Source of the DNA: Amoebophrya sp. A120
Lineage: Eukaryota; Sar; Dinophyceae; Syndiniales; Amoebophryaceae
Assembly: GCA_905178155.1 (NCBI GenBank)
Contig: CAJINV010000012.1
Span: 2,870,353 to 2,934,352 of the forward strand
Direction: 5' to 3'
Length of the DNA: 64,000 bases
The stretch's first letter is position 1; the number at the start of each line of letters is the position of its first letter. A program made the translations under genes and the position numbers. Under the pieces are notes generated by a model, which worked only from the letters and a program-made list of their open reading frames with translations, did not search any database and was not told where the DNA came from. Positions 38,571 to 50,135 of this stretch are shown here, one piece after another.

Positions 38571-40747
38571 TTACATCGTCAGCAAAAGTATCACGAGCAT
38601 CACGCACAGAAAACCGATGTAACACAGCAGGCACCTGCTCGACTGGGATTTGGTTACTTCCTGCAACCGCTTCCCCACGGAGCTCAATCTGGAGCTTGTG
38701 TTCCCGATATTCTCGTTTAGCTCTTCCAGTAAGTCGTTGTGGTAGTTGATCTCGATCTCGATATCCTGGCCTATCTGTTTTAAATTTGACAACGAAGAGG
38801 ACATGTCAAGTGCAAATATGTCTGGGTCTGGAAACTTGTGATGCTGCGTTGGGAATAGAAGTGAATGCTCTGTCATGCACAGGCAAGCATGAGAAATATC
38901 TGCGCTTCTTTGTGTTGCGTTCTTCGCATGACAAACTGCGTTTTTGCATGACAGGCAAAAGGGTCTCTTCTTGGACACGCATCACAAGCTTCTTGGTCAT
39001 GCCAGACAAGCAAGACAAATGCAGTGCATAGGACATGTCGGTCAAAACCTGCTCCTGTTCCTCGATCAGCAACTTCTGCCGTCGCACCTCCCTATCGCGA
39101 GAAAAAACTGTCTCGGTCTCACGTTGTAATGCGGAACTTCCTTGAGACAGCTTTTTGTCATGCTCACCATGCAAGAAAGCTGCCTCACATACGTGTTTTC
39201 CCTTGTGTTCGACGCATCACAGGTTTTGAGTACTATCATGCTCGGCAAATTTGTATTGCTGAGTCTGCAATAAAGGTTTGAGACTGAGACAGTTTTTTCT
39301 CACGATACTCCCCGGCGTAGGTGTAATCTTCTATGGAGCCTCGGTCGTAGGTGGAGTAGCCGGAAGAGTTTTGTTCGGGCTGGAAAACGGAACCGTCATA
39401 GCTTTGATGTTCCGGGCCGGAGGTGCCTGCTGTCGGCAGTAACCGGTTGCCGTCGCCGACCTACGGTACATAGCAGTTGGAAGTTTTTTTTTCGCTAGAT
39501 TGTTCCCTAATTATATGCAAAACACGCATAGCAGAGTGGGTTCTTTCTGATGCACATCAGCATACAGAGAAACAATACTTACACATACGCAACAAGCACG
39601 ACGAATGAAACTCTACAATCATGCTCTCCAGCTTGCGGACTTCCGCCGACAACACTGCTAGCTCATCTGTTCTCTTCAACAATTGCCGCTTTGCCAGCGT
39701 GACGCCGTTATTAGAAAACGCGGCCGCCGGATTAGTGTTGATCAATGCTGCATTGCTACCCGACGACATTGAACCACCCCCGGCAGTGCCACTACTCCCC
39801 TCTCCGCCAGCCCCGGTGCTGCTCTGCGCACCAGGTGTAGAAGTTCCTTGCGACTGCACAATGGCCTCCTGCAGGTTTTTCTCCAGCAGTGCTAACTCCT
39901 TCAAAATGATCCGCAATTCCCGATACTGTGTGTTGTTTGCCCCGATCTGGCTCGCTTTCAGCTTCAGCTGCTGCACGGACCGCGTGATGCGTTTCACGTC
40001 CGAGTTATGGATTGCAAATATGTCTGGGTCTGGAAGGGTGGAACTTGTAATGCTGTCTGGGGAGTCTAAAACTATCTGTGTTGCATGAGCAGCAAGAGGA
40101 GTCCAGTTCTTGGCGTGCGGAGAGGGCGTTTCTCATGCGTGATAAGCATCAAGAAGCCCTCAAAAAATCTGTGATGCTAGGACCTGCATCACAGACCTCA
40201 CGGGTCATGCAAAATGTGCATGACAAACCCCGACTCTTCCAGACCCAGACATTTTTGCAGTTGATACGAGTCCCACAGCGCTTGGTTCCGCCGATTGGTC
40301 GGAGACTGGGCGAGGAAATATTGCAACGAAAAATGCCCCCACCCCAAAATGTGCAAAACTTTCTGATGCAAAGTTCCCAAATGAAGTCCTTCTGTCTTGC
40401 ATGAAAGGACTACGAGTCTTTCTGATGCAGAATCTAGGGGAGTAAAGCATCTTTTGCATGACAGGCCCGGCTGCAGCTGGGCTCTTGCGCAACACAAATT
40501 CGAGCCATTCAGCATGGCAAATTTGTGATGCTGATATATGCAAGACAGGGAATGTTTCTATTGGACCGGTTTGCAATACAAACGCTACCAAGTTCAGGGG
40601 TGGGGGCATTTTTCATTGTAATAGGAAAGGGATCATGTCCAGCCAGGAGGTGGTGCCGTCATGGGCGGGTTGTCGTGCGGCAGATGCTGCTGTAGCTGGT
40701 GCCCGGTTGGCGGCCGCCGCGCTGGAAGAGGAAGAGGAGGAAGCCAT
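38571..40747 (-). CDS. Qc-type SNARE (syntaxin-6/8-like) with His at the zero layer
   Basis: Six exons (40747-40624, 40313-40267, 40000-39593, 39460-39308, 39087-39031, 38798-38571) give 1,017 nt, 338 aa. The order is an Ala/Ser-rich start, a helical region (SDVKRITRSVQQLKLKAS), a Gly/Ser-rich linker, the SNARE helix (KQIGQDIEIEINYHNDLLEE, then NIGNTSSRLSSVGKRLQEV) and a C-terminal membrane anchor (LLCYIGFLCVMLVILLL) ending at TAA 38573-38571. SNAREs of this layout drive fusion of Golgi/endosomal vesicles. Aligned to the syntaxin-8 pattern (GNELDEQNEIIDDL), the central zero-layer Gln falls on His of NYHND. Four introner elements of three families (A, D, H) and one GT-AG intron interrupt it. 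Confidence 0.85.
38804..39030. mobile_element. Introner element, family A (A3 subtype), decayed right end
   Basis: Left end ATGTCTGGGTCTGGAA is intact; the right end is degenerate (GCCAGACAAGCAAGACAAAT). 5-bp duplication GGACA, with matching context extending to GGACATGTC. Frame is kept (VLTDM/SSSLSN). Confidence 0.9.
39093..39307. mobile_element. Introner element, family H (only copy here)
   Basis: Inverted ends GAGAAAAAACTGTCTCGGTC, 5-bp duplication CTCCC. Frame is kept (YAGE/VRRQKLL). Confidence 0.92.
40006..40266. mobile_element. Introner element, family A (A1 subtype)
   Basis: Family A ends, 5-bp duplication CGAGT. Same orientation as 33543. Frame is kept (LWDS/DVKRITR). Confidence 0.94.
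40319..40623. mobile_element. Introner element, family D
   Basis: Inverted ends GAAAAATGCCCCCACCCC, 5-bp duplication GGAAA. Similar throughout to 16439, same orientation. Frame is kept (DMIPF/LAQSP). Confidence 0.94.
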
Positions 40748-41265
40748 TGGTGTTTCGGGGTATTTTACTGCTGATACCAGAATGAAGAAAAGAACTCCAG
40801 GGGTATAGACGCTCAAAGAACTGCAAGTAAACTCACTGTATTCTTGCTAGCATGGAGCATGAGGTGGATAGCATTAGAACAAGAAACAAGTTCGGAAAGT
40901 TCTCTATTCGCGAAAAAGTAAGAACAAGTTGCCCGTACTATAGAAAAACCATGCCCAGCTTCGCTCAGGCGCTGACAAGGTGACGATTGCGGCAACTACG
41001 AACAGCGACGAAAAGTACCAAAATGGGATTTGTGTCACTAAGAAGCGGCTGGGGCTGCGACAATTTACTTATTTTCCGATTATCTCAGTACTTCATCTGT
41101 CGCTTTTTCTGATATCGAGAAAATCCAAATCCTACAAATAAAGCACGCGCTGCTAGTAAAGCAGATGAAGCAAGAAGTGCTTTAGCTTTTCTTTTCATGA
41201 TTACTATCACCAGCCCACTTCAGAAGTTCATCGTCGTTTGGCTCCTCGTCATCGAGTCAGCACTT
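40748..41265. other. Intergenic stretch
   Basis: Between the SNARE start and the stop of the next gene. Nothing recognisable. Confidence 0.6.
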
Positions 41266-42015
41266 TCATTCCGACGTGGTGGTGCTGTGGCTGTCCTCCG
41301 TCACTGTGAGGTCCTCGGTCTTCACAGATGACACAAGTTTGTCATGCAGTTTCCCTACCTCACGCTCACCACTTGCCGCCATACAACAACCCCCCACCTC
41401 GTCCTCGTCTGCGCTGGACTTGATTTGCAGTTTCACCACCGCTCGATGTGCATCTCGTGTGTGTTTGTGGTTTGCCGCCTGCAAGAGACTAATATGTTGA
41501 TCTGCGTCGGGGAGGATCTCGGCAGGTGGTAGTTCTTCCGTCCCTGGCGAGATATCTTCAGTTCCTTGGTACGACCCTTTGTTCGCACTTTCCGCCGCTC
41601 CGCTGTCGACATGATGAGGATCATCGTCCACGGAAGTTGTGAGTAGAAAATCGCTACCCATCTTCCTCCTCTCCCGCCCCTGCAACTCCAACTCCCTCCG
41701 CAAACTCTTCACTTCGAGCAAACAGTAGTACCCAAGCAAGGAGGAGGTCACTATCCCCACCACCTGCAAAACCGTAGACACGCACCACCCCCGAAAGGCG
41801 TACCTCCCGATGGGTTTCAGCCACTGCTTCAGCGGGTGCAGCAAGTCATTCACCGAGGTCGCCGCCGTTTCCACCGCTTTTAACCGTTGCTGCTCGACTA
41901 ACGTCTGGACCTGTTGGTTCAGTTCGCGCCACTTGAGGGTGAAAAAGGTCAAGGTCGTGGCGGAAAAGGTAGAGAACGCCGTGAAGAGAAGAGGAAACAG
42001 AGCGGGGAAGGCCAT
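41266..42015 (-). CDS. Two-TM hypothetical membrane protein, intronless
   Basis: The single-exon frame from ATG 42015 to 41266 codes 249 aa. The frame is open further upstream but has no ATG there, so MAFPALF is chosen as start. A hydrophobic N-terminus (FPLLFTAFSTFSATTLTFF) is followed by a helical stretch (WRELNQQVQTLVEQQRLKAV), a second membrane segment (STVLQVVGIVTSSLLGYYC), another charged helix and an acidic, Ser/Thr-rich C-terminus. The coiled coil-TM-coiled coil layout is reminiscent of small organelle membrane proteins, but no family is recognised. It has neither an introner element nor an ordinary intron, unlike most neighbours. Confidence 0.7.
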   Translation of the reverse strand: MAFPALFPLLFTAFSTFSATTLTFFTLKWRELNQQVQTLVEQQRLKAVETAATSVNDLLHPLKQWLKPIGRYAFRGWCVSTVLQVVGIVTSSLLGYYCLLEVKSLRRELELQGRERRKMGSDFLLTTSVDDDPHHVDSGAAESANKGSYQGTEDISPGTEELPPAEILPDADQHISLLQAANHKHTRDAHRAVVKLQIKSSADEDEVGGCCMAASGEREVGKLHDKLVSSVKTEDLTVTEDSHSTTTSE

Positions 42016-42629
42016 GGTGGTAATTGTGTCGTGACGATTGACTGGTATTGTGTGCAGTGAAAGTCGTGATAGTGCTTGAGTACGAGTGGCACGAGTGAAA
42101 AACAACGGTGGCGGCAAGGTAATGCTAGTTTTCGATTGGATCGACGAGGATCATCGCAGGTCGTTGAGGTATATCCTTAGTGCGCGAACAAACACCTCAA
42201 AACCCCAGGTAGCGTCAAGCCTCGCAGGTCTACTACTTATACATCGCACGACGGGGGGAAGACAGCGCACGTGAGAGAGCACCATGATTTTTCAATGAAT
42301 GATGTAATACACTGCTCCGCTCTCGTCGTTGCTCGACCTCCGACGCGAACAACATACTGTGACCACACGAGAGAGCTCCTTAGCACAATGTCGAACAAAC
42401 AAGGCGTCACGCAAAGATAGTTGTGAACACTTTCCTAATACCACCAGTGACACCAGAGTCAGAAAAGTTTCATCGTCAGATGCTTCGAATTTGATGTGTC
42501 GCTTCGCTTCTGAAGAACAAGAACTGTCGTAAGTATTTGCAATGCTTCGTTCGCGGAAAAAAAGCCGAGTGTGCAACCGGTCCTCGAGTTGTTGTTGATG
42601 CAGGCTGTTCTTGAAAGAAAAACCTAAGC
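42016..42629. other. Intergenic stretch
   Basis: Between the two-TM gene and the HAD gene. No exon or element seen. Confidence 0.6.
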
Positions 42630-43516
42630 CTATGCATCTCCAGTTGTACCCTCTTCCATTCCAAACACGTGCTTCCGGAACTCTTCGACCGAAAAAAACG
42701 CGCCACTCGCGCCGCACTTCTCCAATTCAGACACCAACTTCGCATGCTGCCACGCACAGGCGTACGATTTCACCCCCGCAGCCGTCGCCATCTTGATGCC
42801 CGGGGACAGATCGTCCAACACAATACAGTCCGAGGCCTTCAAGTCGAACTGCTTCATGATCTGCAGGGTCGGCCACGCGTTTGGTTTTCTTTCCGATGGA
42901 TCTTCTCTCCACCCGTAAATCACGTCCGGGAGAAAGGGGTGTGGATTCTTATCCGACTTCTGGTTCTCATAGTGCTGCTTGATCACGTCCGCGGGGGAGT
43001 GGGAAACCACTGCGACGAGGCTGATGTGGGGGTGAATTCATAAAGTAAAAATTTTCTCTACTGCACAGTAATCAAGCGCATCAACAACGTGCGAATTATA
43101 TCAACTTAAAAATGATCTCCACAACTCAACACTTCTATACGGAAAGCACTAAATCATGACATCTTCCTCTTTATTCTATACCCTCCCGCTTCTCTCCATT
43201 CCCGCAGCAACTCCAACATCCCGGGGTAAAAGTCCGGCTGTCTTGCTTTCATGAAATCATGCCAGATTTCCATCTCCCGCTTTATTACCTCCTTATCCTC
43301 GCCGAAAACGGTCTTCAAGTACTCCCCCACGCCCGGATTGTGATTCACGCGAAACCACCCCTCCAGATCTATCGGCTCGTGGCTTGGGAGTAGCTCCCGG
43401 CAGCCCGCGACGTGCGCCGGGTGATGGATAGAGGCGGTACTATCGACACACGTGTCATCGTGGTCCAGAATGAGACACTTGTACGTCCTGCGGGGGAGAG
43501 CAGGTCGTGGGGTCAT
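42630..43516 (-). CDS. HAD-superfamily hydrolase (phosphatase-like)
   Basis: Two exons (43516-43182 and 43020-42630) joined by a GT-AG intron give 726 nt, 241 aa. HAD motifs are complete: motif I LILDHDDTCVDST (nucleophile D and the D two residues on), motif II VAVVSHSP at the exon junction, motif III Lys in SERKPNAWP, and motif IV CIVLDDLSPGIKMATAAG. The cap region lies between motifs I and II, as in class I HAD phosphatases of the phosphoglycolate-phosphatase/beta-phosphoglucomutase type. The catalytic set suggests a working phosphomonoesterase; the substrate cannot be told. It starts at ATG 43516 and stops at TAG 42632-42630. No introner element. Confidence 0.88.
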
Positions 43517-44652
43517 GATTTTGTGCTACTGTTCAATGAATGCAGCCAATAATCGCAAATTTGCATGCAGCCTACTACTTATGTATGAATCGTTGAGTTT
43601 GCGATACTGAGATAAATATGAACTACGATACCAAGGTGGAACCCTGCCGTAATTCTGCGAGCTGAAGAACCACGTAATAAAAATCCGGAAGGCACAAAAA
43701 TTGCAAGCAAGCACACGGGACCCAAACTGCAGAAAAACACACTTCCAAGAGTCGAGCAGAACCTCCACGGCAAGTGTTGACAAGAAATCTTTTTCTCAGA
43801 AACCTTGTACAGAAAAGATTTGCGCAGCCAGATCGGTATCGATAATTTCTTGCATGGCAATGATTTCGACTTCATTTTCGATCCACCATCTCCTGACCGA
43901 GGATTCCATTACCGAAAATGCATTTGACTCGCGACAAGATATAAATGGCGATCATCTTCTTCCAAATTCATGATCGTTTTGGATCGAATTTTCGAAGACC
44001 CAACGAAAGAGAACCAAACCGCCTGTGTGGCCCAGCCACTGTCCGCGTCCTTTCAACGTGCTTGATCTTGTTTCCGTACTATCGCTTTGCAAAATAAAAC
44101 TGAGATGAGTACTGAGATGAGTACTTACTTATGTTCTTGTCTTCAAATGAAGCTGCTCAGTGCCGTTTTCTTTCGGTTGAGGAATATCGTGGGCCATGCT
44201 TGGTTTGAGTGCATGGTGCAATTCAGCAGCACAGCCATAGGTCCCCTCACTCAGCTTCTCTTCTTTTCCACCAAGTTCATCATCCCAGATTTAGTGAAGC
44301 AAAAGAAATCGTGTCAGCTAAAGAAAACTTTTTCCAGATTCTCAAGGATCAGCATTAGGATTAGTGTACTAGGTTTTACGATAGTGAGGTTTTTTTGTGC
44401 ACGGGCACAACTCATCATCTGTGACAGTGACGACAAAAATGTAAAAATCAACGCTGTGTAGTTAAGCTTGGAATAAAAAAAATGTGACAATTAGCAGATA
44501 CGTAAATTGACGGTGTAGCACACATGACACCGCCGCGAGGACTGTATGATGTGAGCTGGTAAATGTCAAGACAAGATGAAAAGAAATCGCGCATGAAAAC
44601 CACCGGAACTACAGCTCAACCCATTACCGGTAAAAGAGGAGTAAGTACGGTC
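43517..44652. other. Intergenic stretch
   Basis: Between the HAD gene start and the next stop codon. A short tandem duplication of GAGATGAGTACT lies at about 44101-44128. No exon or element seen. Confidence 0.6.
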
Positions 44653-45945
44653 TTACTCATACTCATCCCCCAGCAACCGCTGCGACTCCGCGTCATTGTC
44701 CTGGCTTCCATATCAAATGCAAATATGTCTGGGTCTGGAAGGTCGCCACTTTTGTCATGCATATTTTGCGTGACCCATGATGTCTGTAATGCATGCCGTA
44801 GCATCACAGATTTTTAGAGGGCTTCCTGATGCCTATTCCGCATGAGAGATACCGTCCCCGCGTAGCACAAACTGGACCTTGCTGGTCATGCAATACAGAT
44901 TTTTTTTGGAATCCAAAAACAGCATCACAAGTTGCAACATTCCGGACCCAGACACTTTTGCATTTGATATCCCAACAGAAGAGGACTGCTTGCCGTTTCT
45001 GCGCTGCTTCAGAGAGGAACTTCCCGGCGTGCTGTTAGGACCCGCGGCACCGTGGTCAGCATCCCCCCCGCCGCTGCCCCCGCCAAACGCCAGCGGCGTG
45101 ATCGCCTCAATTTCGATTTCCCCGGCTTCTTCCGCCTTCACTTTCCTGACCGGCATGTTGACCACAGGAGGTCGCCTCGAGTGCACACCGGTCATTTGCC
45201 GCTGGTAGGCGGAGGTCCCCGTCATGTCCTCCGATTGTAAAAACTCATTCGAGTACGGGTGTCCTTCGTCGTGGATGTAATTCGAATTCCGGACAAAGTG
45301 CGACTCGCCGAACTGGTCCACGAACATCTCCGGTTTGTCTTCCATCTGCGAAACCCGGAAATCCCTCCGGTTGTCCTCCTCCTCCTGCTCCCAAACGTCC
45401 ATGTCTTCGTGCCGTTTTTTCGTGATTTTCCCGCACCCGCAGCCGCCGAACCGGTTAATCAGGCACATCCAAATACTGAAGACGACGAGCAGAAAAACGA
45501 TGTGCACCACCATGAAGAGCCACTGCCACCAGGTATTGCGCCACACGTTGTAGCCGGAATTCCAGTGGTAGACCATCGGCTGCGCCACGTCGCCCACATT
45601 GAGGGTGTTCATGGGATCCGGAAGCACCGGCCCCACAGCTCCTGCCGAGGTAAAAGTACCACCCCCACCCGCCTGGAACTCGATAAAGGAGCCTGCATGT
45701 TGTTGTTGGCCGGAAGAACTATGCTCGTGCAGGAACTGGCCGCTGGAAAACAAGTTTGTTGAAATTCCTTGGTCCGAAGTGGGGGAAGAAGATGCCATCA
45801 ACGCTGTATTCCCGCCGCTTCCAATAACGGCGAGCGTCTGCTGCTGGTGCTCTTGGGCCACAACATCTTGGCTGCCGACCAGGAGCTGCTCCGCAGCGGA
45901 GGCCGCCAGGTTGCGGAGCTTCTTCTCCACTTCTTTGATGATCAT
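44653..45945 (-). CDS. Single-TM hypothetical protein with long acidic cytoplasmic part
   Basis: Exons 45945-44970 and 44705-44653, joined across a family A element, give 1,029 nt, 342 aa from ATG 45945 to TAA 44655-44653. Visible parts are an N-terminal helix (IIKEVEKKLRNLAASAAEQL), a Gln/Ser/Gly-rich stretch, and one membrane segment (WQWLFMVVHIVFLLVVFSIW) followed by Cys/Gly (RFGGCGCGK). An acidic region then ends in QRLLGDEYE. A possible upstream coding exon (46369-46331, FVRFADISAPDGH, flanked by TTGCAG and GTGAGT) reads in frame into the QTALKI codons, so the true N-terminus may lie further right. The family is not recognised. Confidence 0.65.
44711..44969. mobile_element. Introner element, family A (A1 subtype)
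   Basis: Family A ends. Flanks TTCCA / TCCCA differ at one base. Opposite orientation to 33543. Frame is kept (SSSVG/SQDND). Confidence 0.9.
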
Positions 45946-46369
45946 GATTTTCAATGCGGTTTGGTACTGAAAAATTTGTGCGGAAATCAAACAGTTAGAG
46001 TTATCGCCGTACTACCGAGTCTGTTTATGCGATAGAAAAATCTCTAGGTACCGGTGGAAAAAATTTAGCGCAATAGGAAAAGGTTGGTCCTAGATGTCTA
46101 CTACACATGCAGCTAACGGGAGCTGCGATTGTCAAATCTTAGTCCTGCAGGAGTAAGCAGACTTCGACCTGTAGGTATCATGTATGAACTTTTGGTAGAA
46201 ATGATATGGAGAAGACTTTAGAGGATTCGGTTCCGTAGACCCCCGAATTTGGGTGTAGTTCAAAACATTCATCATAAATCCTTACCACCAAAACCGATCG
46301 CGCTTGCAATTCGCGAGAACCGATACTCACGTGGCCGTCTGGGGCACTGATATCGGCAAACCGAACAAA

Positions 46370-47015
46370 CTGCAAGGATCAAGATGGCACAGAAAAACCG
46401 ACTCAATCAGCATGACGCAGGACACGACCGATCAATCAAATTGAGAGTACCGAAGAAACCGTGAATCATGACGGACCGAGAGGAGAATAGGAATAAGTAA
46501 ATCGAGTAGTACTACACCGAAGATTTCGACACCAACATGCATGCGAGTACAGACACCTCCATCGGACAAATGGGTCATGGTGATAGAAGCAGCATCAATT
46601 TCGTTTCTTTCAGATTTATATTCTGCTTTAATTATTTCAAAAAGTCAAAACTTTTTTTTTGGTACAAGTTCATTCTCCAAGTCTGCGTAAAAGGATCTCA
46701 ATTTTCTCAAACTTCTCCGCTTTGATGTTCCTTTGCGACCGCGAAGGGCGCGCTTTTATTCCCCTCTTCATCATCGGGCTTTCCGCCTTTCCGACGAAAA
46801 AATGCGGACTCTTTGTCAATCTTGAACCTAAAAACTCTGGTATTGAAACTCTGCTTATACCTCAAAGATTGCGTAGAACCTCTGAATATAATAGTATAAA
46901 ACTTTGGTTTTAATTTTGCGTATACTGATCTTGAAAAGTGTTTGGTTAAATTTTGCGTAACAGCGTCGTGAACAGTACTAAACAACGCAATACAGGCGGT
47001 AAGTAAGTAGTTCTC
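46370..47015. other. Intergenic stretch
   Basis: Upstream of the single-TM gene and downstream of the LRR gene. No exon or element recognised. Confidence 0.55.
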
Positions 47016-49214
47016 CTACTTCTTTTTCCCCTTCTTTCCTTTTTTCTTTTTTCCTCCTCCAAGCGCCTGCTCCAAAGCCTCGTAGGTCGATTGGGAACAC
47101 CTCTCGGGCACCTGGACCTCCTTCAAATGGGACAAACCGATCATGCCGTGAATCAGTTTTTGCGCGCCCACGTCCGATATCTGGTTGCCGACCAACCGGT
47201 AGACTTCGAGAACTGTGATGAAATTTTTTACTCAGTTAGAGTACAGTAGTCGAAGATCCTCGTGATGGTGATGCATGCCATCTGTGCTGTGAGAAAGCCC
47301 TTCACTAGTAGTAAGTAGTGTGTGTAAGTACTAACAACAGAAACACTCCTGCAACGAAAAATGAAAAACAATCAAGATACGCATGTTGTTCTGGAAGCAG
47401 TCCAGCAGGACGTCGAGTATTTCGGGTTTTTCGGAAAATTTGTTGTCCGCTAGGTCGAGAAGTTTCAGCTTTTGATTTCTCCTGACGCCCTTCAACAGCG
47501 CAAGCGCCCCCACTATGCATTGCAAAAATGTCTGGGTCTGGAAGTTTGTCATGCAGGACAGACATGATAGAGACTTCGCAAAACCTCTCATGCTAGGTGC
47601 TGCATTGCAGACCTCGGGGGGCATGAAAAACATGCATGACAAGTTTGCATTCTTCCAGACCCAGACATTTTTGCATTTGATACCCACGTCGCCCAGTTCA
47701 TTACCCCGTAAGAGAAACTGCTCCATTTCTGACTTCTGGTACATCAGTATCGTCGCTAGCGGAGCAGTATCCATTGTAAATATGTATCTGGGTCTGGGAG
47801 ATGATTGCGACAAGGTTTGTCATGTTACTCTAGCATGAGAACTCTGAGCTCTGTATATTTGTGTGGCCGCGCAAAGCTCATCTTGCCTGTCATGCAGCAA
47901 AAACGCCATTTCTCACGCGGAGTACACAACTCGAAACCACGTCATGCTTGGCAGCGCATTACAGTCGTGTGCTCCCTCGTTATTCCCTTCCTTGCATCAC
48001 AAGTTAATATTTCCAGACGCAAACAAATATTTGCAAGGCATAAGCGCCACCCTGCGGCCCGATTGCGCAGTATTGGACGGACAGGGCACGGAGGAACTGA
48101 ATTTTTGGTTTTGCTTTTTGTCATGCAGCCCCCGCAACACGAACACGAACGCATTCTGTCATGCCGGCACACATAAAAAATCAATGATTTGCATTTCTAC
48201 TTATACGTGATTCTGTGCCAGCCCGACCGCTAGCTTCTCTACGCCCTTTGCTCCTATGTGGTTGTAGTCTAGCCTCAAGTAGCTTACTGGCGGTACTAAC
48301 GCTAATTTTCCCGCTACTCTCTCGCGCCCGCCGAGGGCCATACCTGGTTAATATTTTTCTTCGGTTTTGAAATGAATGTCGCGGCCGTGATTTCACGACA
48401 TAAACGGCATAGAGTACTTTTCTTTCATAGGTCAAGGTCGTTTCTGCTGTGCATGATAAACAAAAGCAACAGTAGCTACTACCGATGAATTCGCAGCCTA
48501 GGTCTGTGACATTATTGTCCGTAAACTGCAGATCCTCCACCACTACGCCGTTTGGTGACTCTAGGTAGTCGCAAACCGCCCGCACAGATTCATCGCCCTT
48601 AGGGTCGCACTTCCACAGACGCACATTCGAAATTTTCTTGTACCTGTATGAAATTCACTTGTGGTTTGAACCTCCATGCGGTTGTTGCAATAATGACATT
48701 TATCATATGAGAGATGCAAAAAATGATAGATTTAGACTCTGTCTTGCAGCAGGATGATAGCATAACTACAAAAAAGTAGCGGTTCTCACTGAAGATGACT
48801 TTACTCTGCTTCCCTCAGACTGTGCATGAGTATGTTGAAGCCCATGGAGTCTAGTGGCTCGGTGAAGTTCCATCTTATCTGCATGGGGTCCATGCCCTCG
48901 TCAAAAAAGCCTAATATCTTCTCCACGTCCGGTGCAGGTTTTAGGCCGTACCTGTGGTTCGCAAAAATGAAACAAATCATGGCCGTGACTAAAGGGTTTG
49001 GTGTAGAATGGTGCAGCATGTGCATCATTGTAGTATCAGTATGTCACAACCAAAAGTGCCAGGTCGGTGTTCTGCAAAATAAATGACATCATTCAGAAGC
49101 ACCAGTATATGATCAATACTGCTTCATGGCCTTCTGGTATATCCTCTGAAAGGCCTCCCATGTCTCATCCTCTCCGCCGGCTGCTGCGGCCTTTGGCTTC
49201 GCTTTCGGTGGCAT
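47016..49214 (-). CDS. Leucine-rich-repeat (ribonuclease-inhibitor type) protein
   Basis: Eight exons (49214-49120, 48951-48805, 48643-48483, 48295-48207, 48096-48043, 47762-47683, 47508-47381, 47212-47016) give 951 nt, 316 aa. The N-terminus is basic and Ala-rich (MPPKAKPKAAAAGGED), with a helix ETWEAFQRIYQKAMKQ. LRR units of the RNI type follow: VVEDLQFTDNNVTDLGCEFI, VSYLRLDYNHIGAKGVEKLA, FLLRGNELGDVGALALLKGV, LKLLDLADNKFSEKPEILDV and VYRLVGNQISDVGAQKLI. The protein ends in a Lys/Gly tail and stops at TAG 47018-47016. Such proteins are usually binding scaffolds; no partner can be inferred. Two family A elements and five GT-AG introns interrupt it. Confidence 0.85.
47514..47682. mobile_element. 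Introner element, family A (A2), internal deletion copy
   Basis: Family A ends and 5-bp duplication CCCAC are intact but the element is only 169 bp. Its interior matches just the half of 28180/56233 from TCATGCAGGA onward. Frame is kept (ELGDVG/ALALL). Confidence 0.93.
47768..48042. mobile_element. Introner element, family A (A3-like), old copy
   Basis: Ends diverged (ATGTATCTGGGTCTGGG on the left, TTCCAGACGCAAACAAATAT on the right). Flanks AGCAG / AGCGC match at three of five bases. Frame is kept (GPQGGAPLATI). Confidence 0.82.
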
Positions 49215-50135
49215 GTTCTACGAACTTGGCCGCTTTGTGTAGGAACTTCTTCTACAACAGGAGGTCTACAACCGCCGCCCGTTCTTCCGGGTATTGGAAC
49301 TGCTCAACAACCAGCAGCACGTCCTCACTTCTGCACCGGTCGTGGTGGCTGCTTTTGTTCCTGACCTACACTGCGCAGTTCGTTGTGCTTGGAAGAAACT
49401 TATCAGCTGATGGACTCATTGTTTTTTAAAATTCTTCTTGCCACGGCCGCACAAGCCGTGCGGCGGACAAAAGTGTATTATAAAACCTGTTTGTCTTTTT
49501 CGCAGCACTGCAAAATTTCTTTCTGTTGATAGTTGGAGTAGTACTCACATATGATGTATCAGGTGAAGGACCTGGTCGTGCCTGTGGACCTAAAAACGAT
49601 GTTTTTGCTTTATCTCGAGCGGAAGCAGTAGCGAAAGACACAACTACGACGAGAAACAAGCTCGTGAAATCCAAATCTTCCCTCGGTGAATAAATTCAAA
49701 ATCAGCGCTCAGATGTACTAAGGTCCTTGCTCGTGGAGTTCGAAAATTTTTTCCTCTGTAATCATCGATCCTCTCCCTCGACGACCTCGGATTTTTTCAA
49801 CTACGCCGATGAACTACTAGAACACAATAATGAGAAGTATTTAGTCCGCGTCTGCCACTGAAAAATGGTTATCGTCACGGCCGTACTCTTTTCGAAGATA
49901 ATCGCACCAGCTCTAGTGTTGTACTAGACCGTATGAGTTGATATTGTCGCTTGAATTGTTAGGGATAGGAGAATAATCGGGAAACGCTGTCGCTTTGCCA
50001 ATCAGCCGGTGTTTTGCTGCTCGAGTGCAACATCATGAGGCGCAGCACGGCTTTGCATTTGAAGCTGCAAAGACCTCCTCGTCGTTTCGTTGCTTGAAGG
50101 AAGAATAAACTATCACTTTTTGTCGCTTCGAGAAC
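49215..50135. other. Intergenic stretch with a possible lone exon
   Basis: The minus strand at about 49674-49544 codes a signal-like hydrophobic stretch (FTSLFLVVVVSFATASA) followed by a GTGAGT donor, but no in-frame ATG precedes it. It might be an orphan first exon or a 3' exon of the M23 gene, whose last codons overlap a GTAAGT. Unresolved. No introner element here. Confidence 0.35.
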
